Below, one piece after another: positions 63,431 to 64,000 of a stretch of 64,000 nt of DNA (position 1 is the stretch's first letter; each line of letters opens with the position of its first letter). The stretch is from Acetobacter oeni (GTDB taxonomy: Bacteria > Pseudomonadota > Alphaproteobacteria > Acetobacterales > Acetobacteraceae): positions 62,001 through 126,000 of the forward strand of contig NZ_WOTA01000008.1 of the NCBI RefSeq assembly GCF_011516825.1, in the 5' to 3' direction. The notes beneath the pieces were generated by a model. That model made no database searches. It was not told where the DNA came from and saw only the letters and a list, made by a program, of their open reading frames with translations. The position numbers and the translations under genes are program-made.

Positions 63431-64000
63431 ATGAGGCGCATCTTTTCGAGCGTGAGTGTCGTGATCATGACGCTGCTCGTCAGCATGTCAGAGGGACTCG
63501 CTCAGGCTCCGGGTGAGTCTCCCACTGTTCCGGCCATGTCCAGCGGCACTATGGCGGGGCCTACGGCAGGCAGTCCGCCACCTTCTCTGGCGCTGCGGCG
63601 GGATCAGCCGGAGGACGATGGGCCTATGGCAGCGCCCCGGGATGCCGACCGGGGTGCCGAATCGTCCGGCGGAATGAAGACGCCCCCCGCTCGACCCGAC
63701 TCAGGCATGTCCGACATGGGCAGCATGATGTCGATGGGTGGTGACGAGCATGCGAGCCATCACCCTGGCATGGGCGCGGCGGTCCCCCCCGGTGCGCCAT
63801 CATCCAGGCCGGCTGAGCAGGGCGATATGATGAGCCGCATGCTGCCTCAGGCTGGGCAGGCATTGAGTGCGGTTCCCGGAGCAGACAAGGCCGACGCGGG
63901 TTGTTGCGGAGCGCGCGGTCACACGCCGCTTTATACTTTCATGATGACGCATCCGAAGCTGACCGACGTCGAACGTCAGATGCTGGCCGATATTGCGGCA
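63431..64000 (+). CDS. Exported Met-rich protein of unknown function, partial
   Basis: Open from ATG 63431 to the window end (190 codons seen). A signal peptide (about residues 1-25, SEGLAQA) leads to a long Pro/Gly/Met/Ser-rich segment with MSDMGSMMSMGGDEHASHH. It then reaches ADAGCCGARGHTPLYTFMMTHPKLTDVERQMLADIAA, where an ordered helical domain seems to begin. The Met, His and CC content and the neighbours suggest a copper protein. I do not recognise the family. Confidence 0.7.
   Translation, partial: MRRIFSSVSVVIMTLLVSMSEGLAQAPGESPTVPAMSSGTMAGPTAGSPPPSLALRRDQPEDDGPMAAPRDADRGAESSGGMKTPPARPDSGMSDMGSMMSMGGDEHASHHPGMGAAVPPGAPSSRPAEQGDMMSRMLPQAGQALSAVPGADKADAGCCGARGHTPLYTFMMTHPKLTDVERQMLADIAA

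Noticed and set aside
1..64000. CRISPR arrays
   Set aside because: No series of regularly spaced direct repeats was seen, and there are no cas genes.

Overview
The window looks like the chromosome of an acetic acid bacterium (Acetobacteraceae, Alphaproteobacteria). The main grounds are a membrane-bound PQQ polyol dehydrogenase pair very close to Gluconobacter SldB/SldA, the alphaproteobacterial order rpmF-plsX-fabH-ihfA-merR, and a COQ9-family gene divergent from rpsU. The genus cannot be fixed from the sequence alone.

Layout. (1) 1-20.3 kb, host core and metabolism: a partial outer-membrane porin, a TonB-dependent receptor, a nucleotide pyrophosphatase/phosphodiesterase lipoprotein, NAD kinase, a Tat-exported serine hydrolase lipoprotein, nagA, glutathione-dependent formaldehyde dehydrogenase, the NAD de novo operon nadA-nadB-nadC behind its probable regulator NrtR, a glycogen-debranching-type enzyme and sldBA. 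(2) 20.3-38.5 kb, an AT-rich, single-strand phage structural cassette with a contractile tail. It runs from an HTH protein and terminase through portal, scaffold, capsid, neck, sheath, tube, -1 frameshifted chaperones and a tape-measure-position protein to the baseplate genes. No integrase, replication, lysis or tail-fibre gene is visible. (3) 38.9-41.1 kb, a graveyard of nested IS5- and IS481-family remnants beside tRNA-Pro(GGG). (4) 41.3-51.2 kb, core housekeeping: merR, ihfA, fabH, plsX, rpmF, DUF177, bamE, a PetP/PetR-like MarR/response-regulator/histidine-kinase set, COQ9, def and rpsU. (5) 51.27 kb to the end of the window, a genomic island. It opens with a 45-nt copy of the 3' end of tRNA-Gly(GCC) (a probable attachment site) and a tyrosine integrase. 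A toxin-antitoxin locus follows, whose PIN toxin is destroyed by a frameshift, an IS66 insertion with a perfect 8-bp target duplication, and a 3' truncation. The cargo is a copper-resistance cluster: Cu P-type ATPase, CsoR, a His/Cys-rich protein, CopA multicopper oxidase, CopB, Met-rich proteins and cytochrome c. It continues past the window.

How the parts work together. NrtR probably represses nadABC through a palindrome that overlaps a TATAAT -10 element. SldBA oxidises polyols in the periplasm and feeds ubiquinone. The island's copper genes form a divergent unit around a CsoR-type operator: the ATPase exports Cu(I), and the oxidase, Met-rich proteins and cytochrome handle periplasmic copper.

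The most notable observations are: a textbook -1 slippery site (A AAA AAC) directly before the stop of the tail chaperone; a phage neck protein fused to a GH99/WbsX-like glycosidase domain; a structural-only, GTA-like contractile particle cassette; precise IS66 ends inside a PIN toxin gene; and an exact FNR-type box upstream of a Met-rich gene of unknown function that runs off the end.
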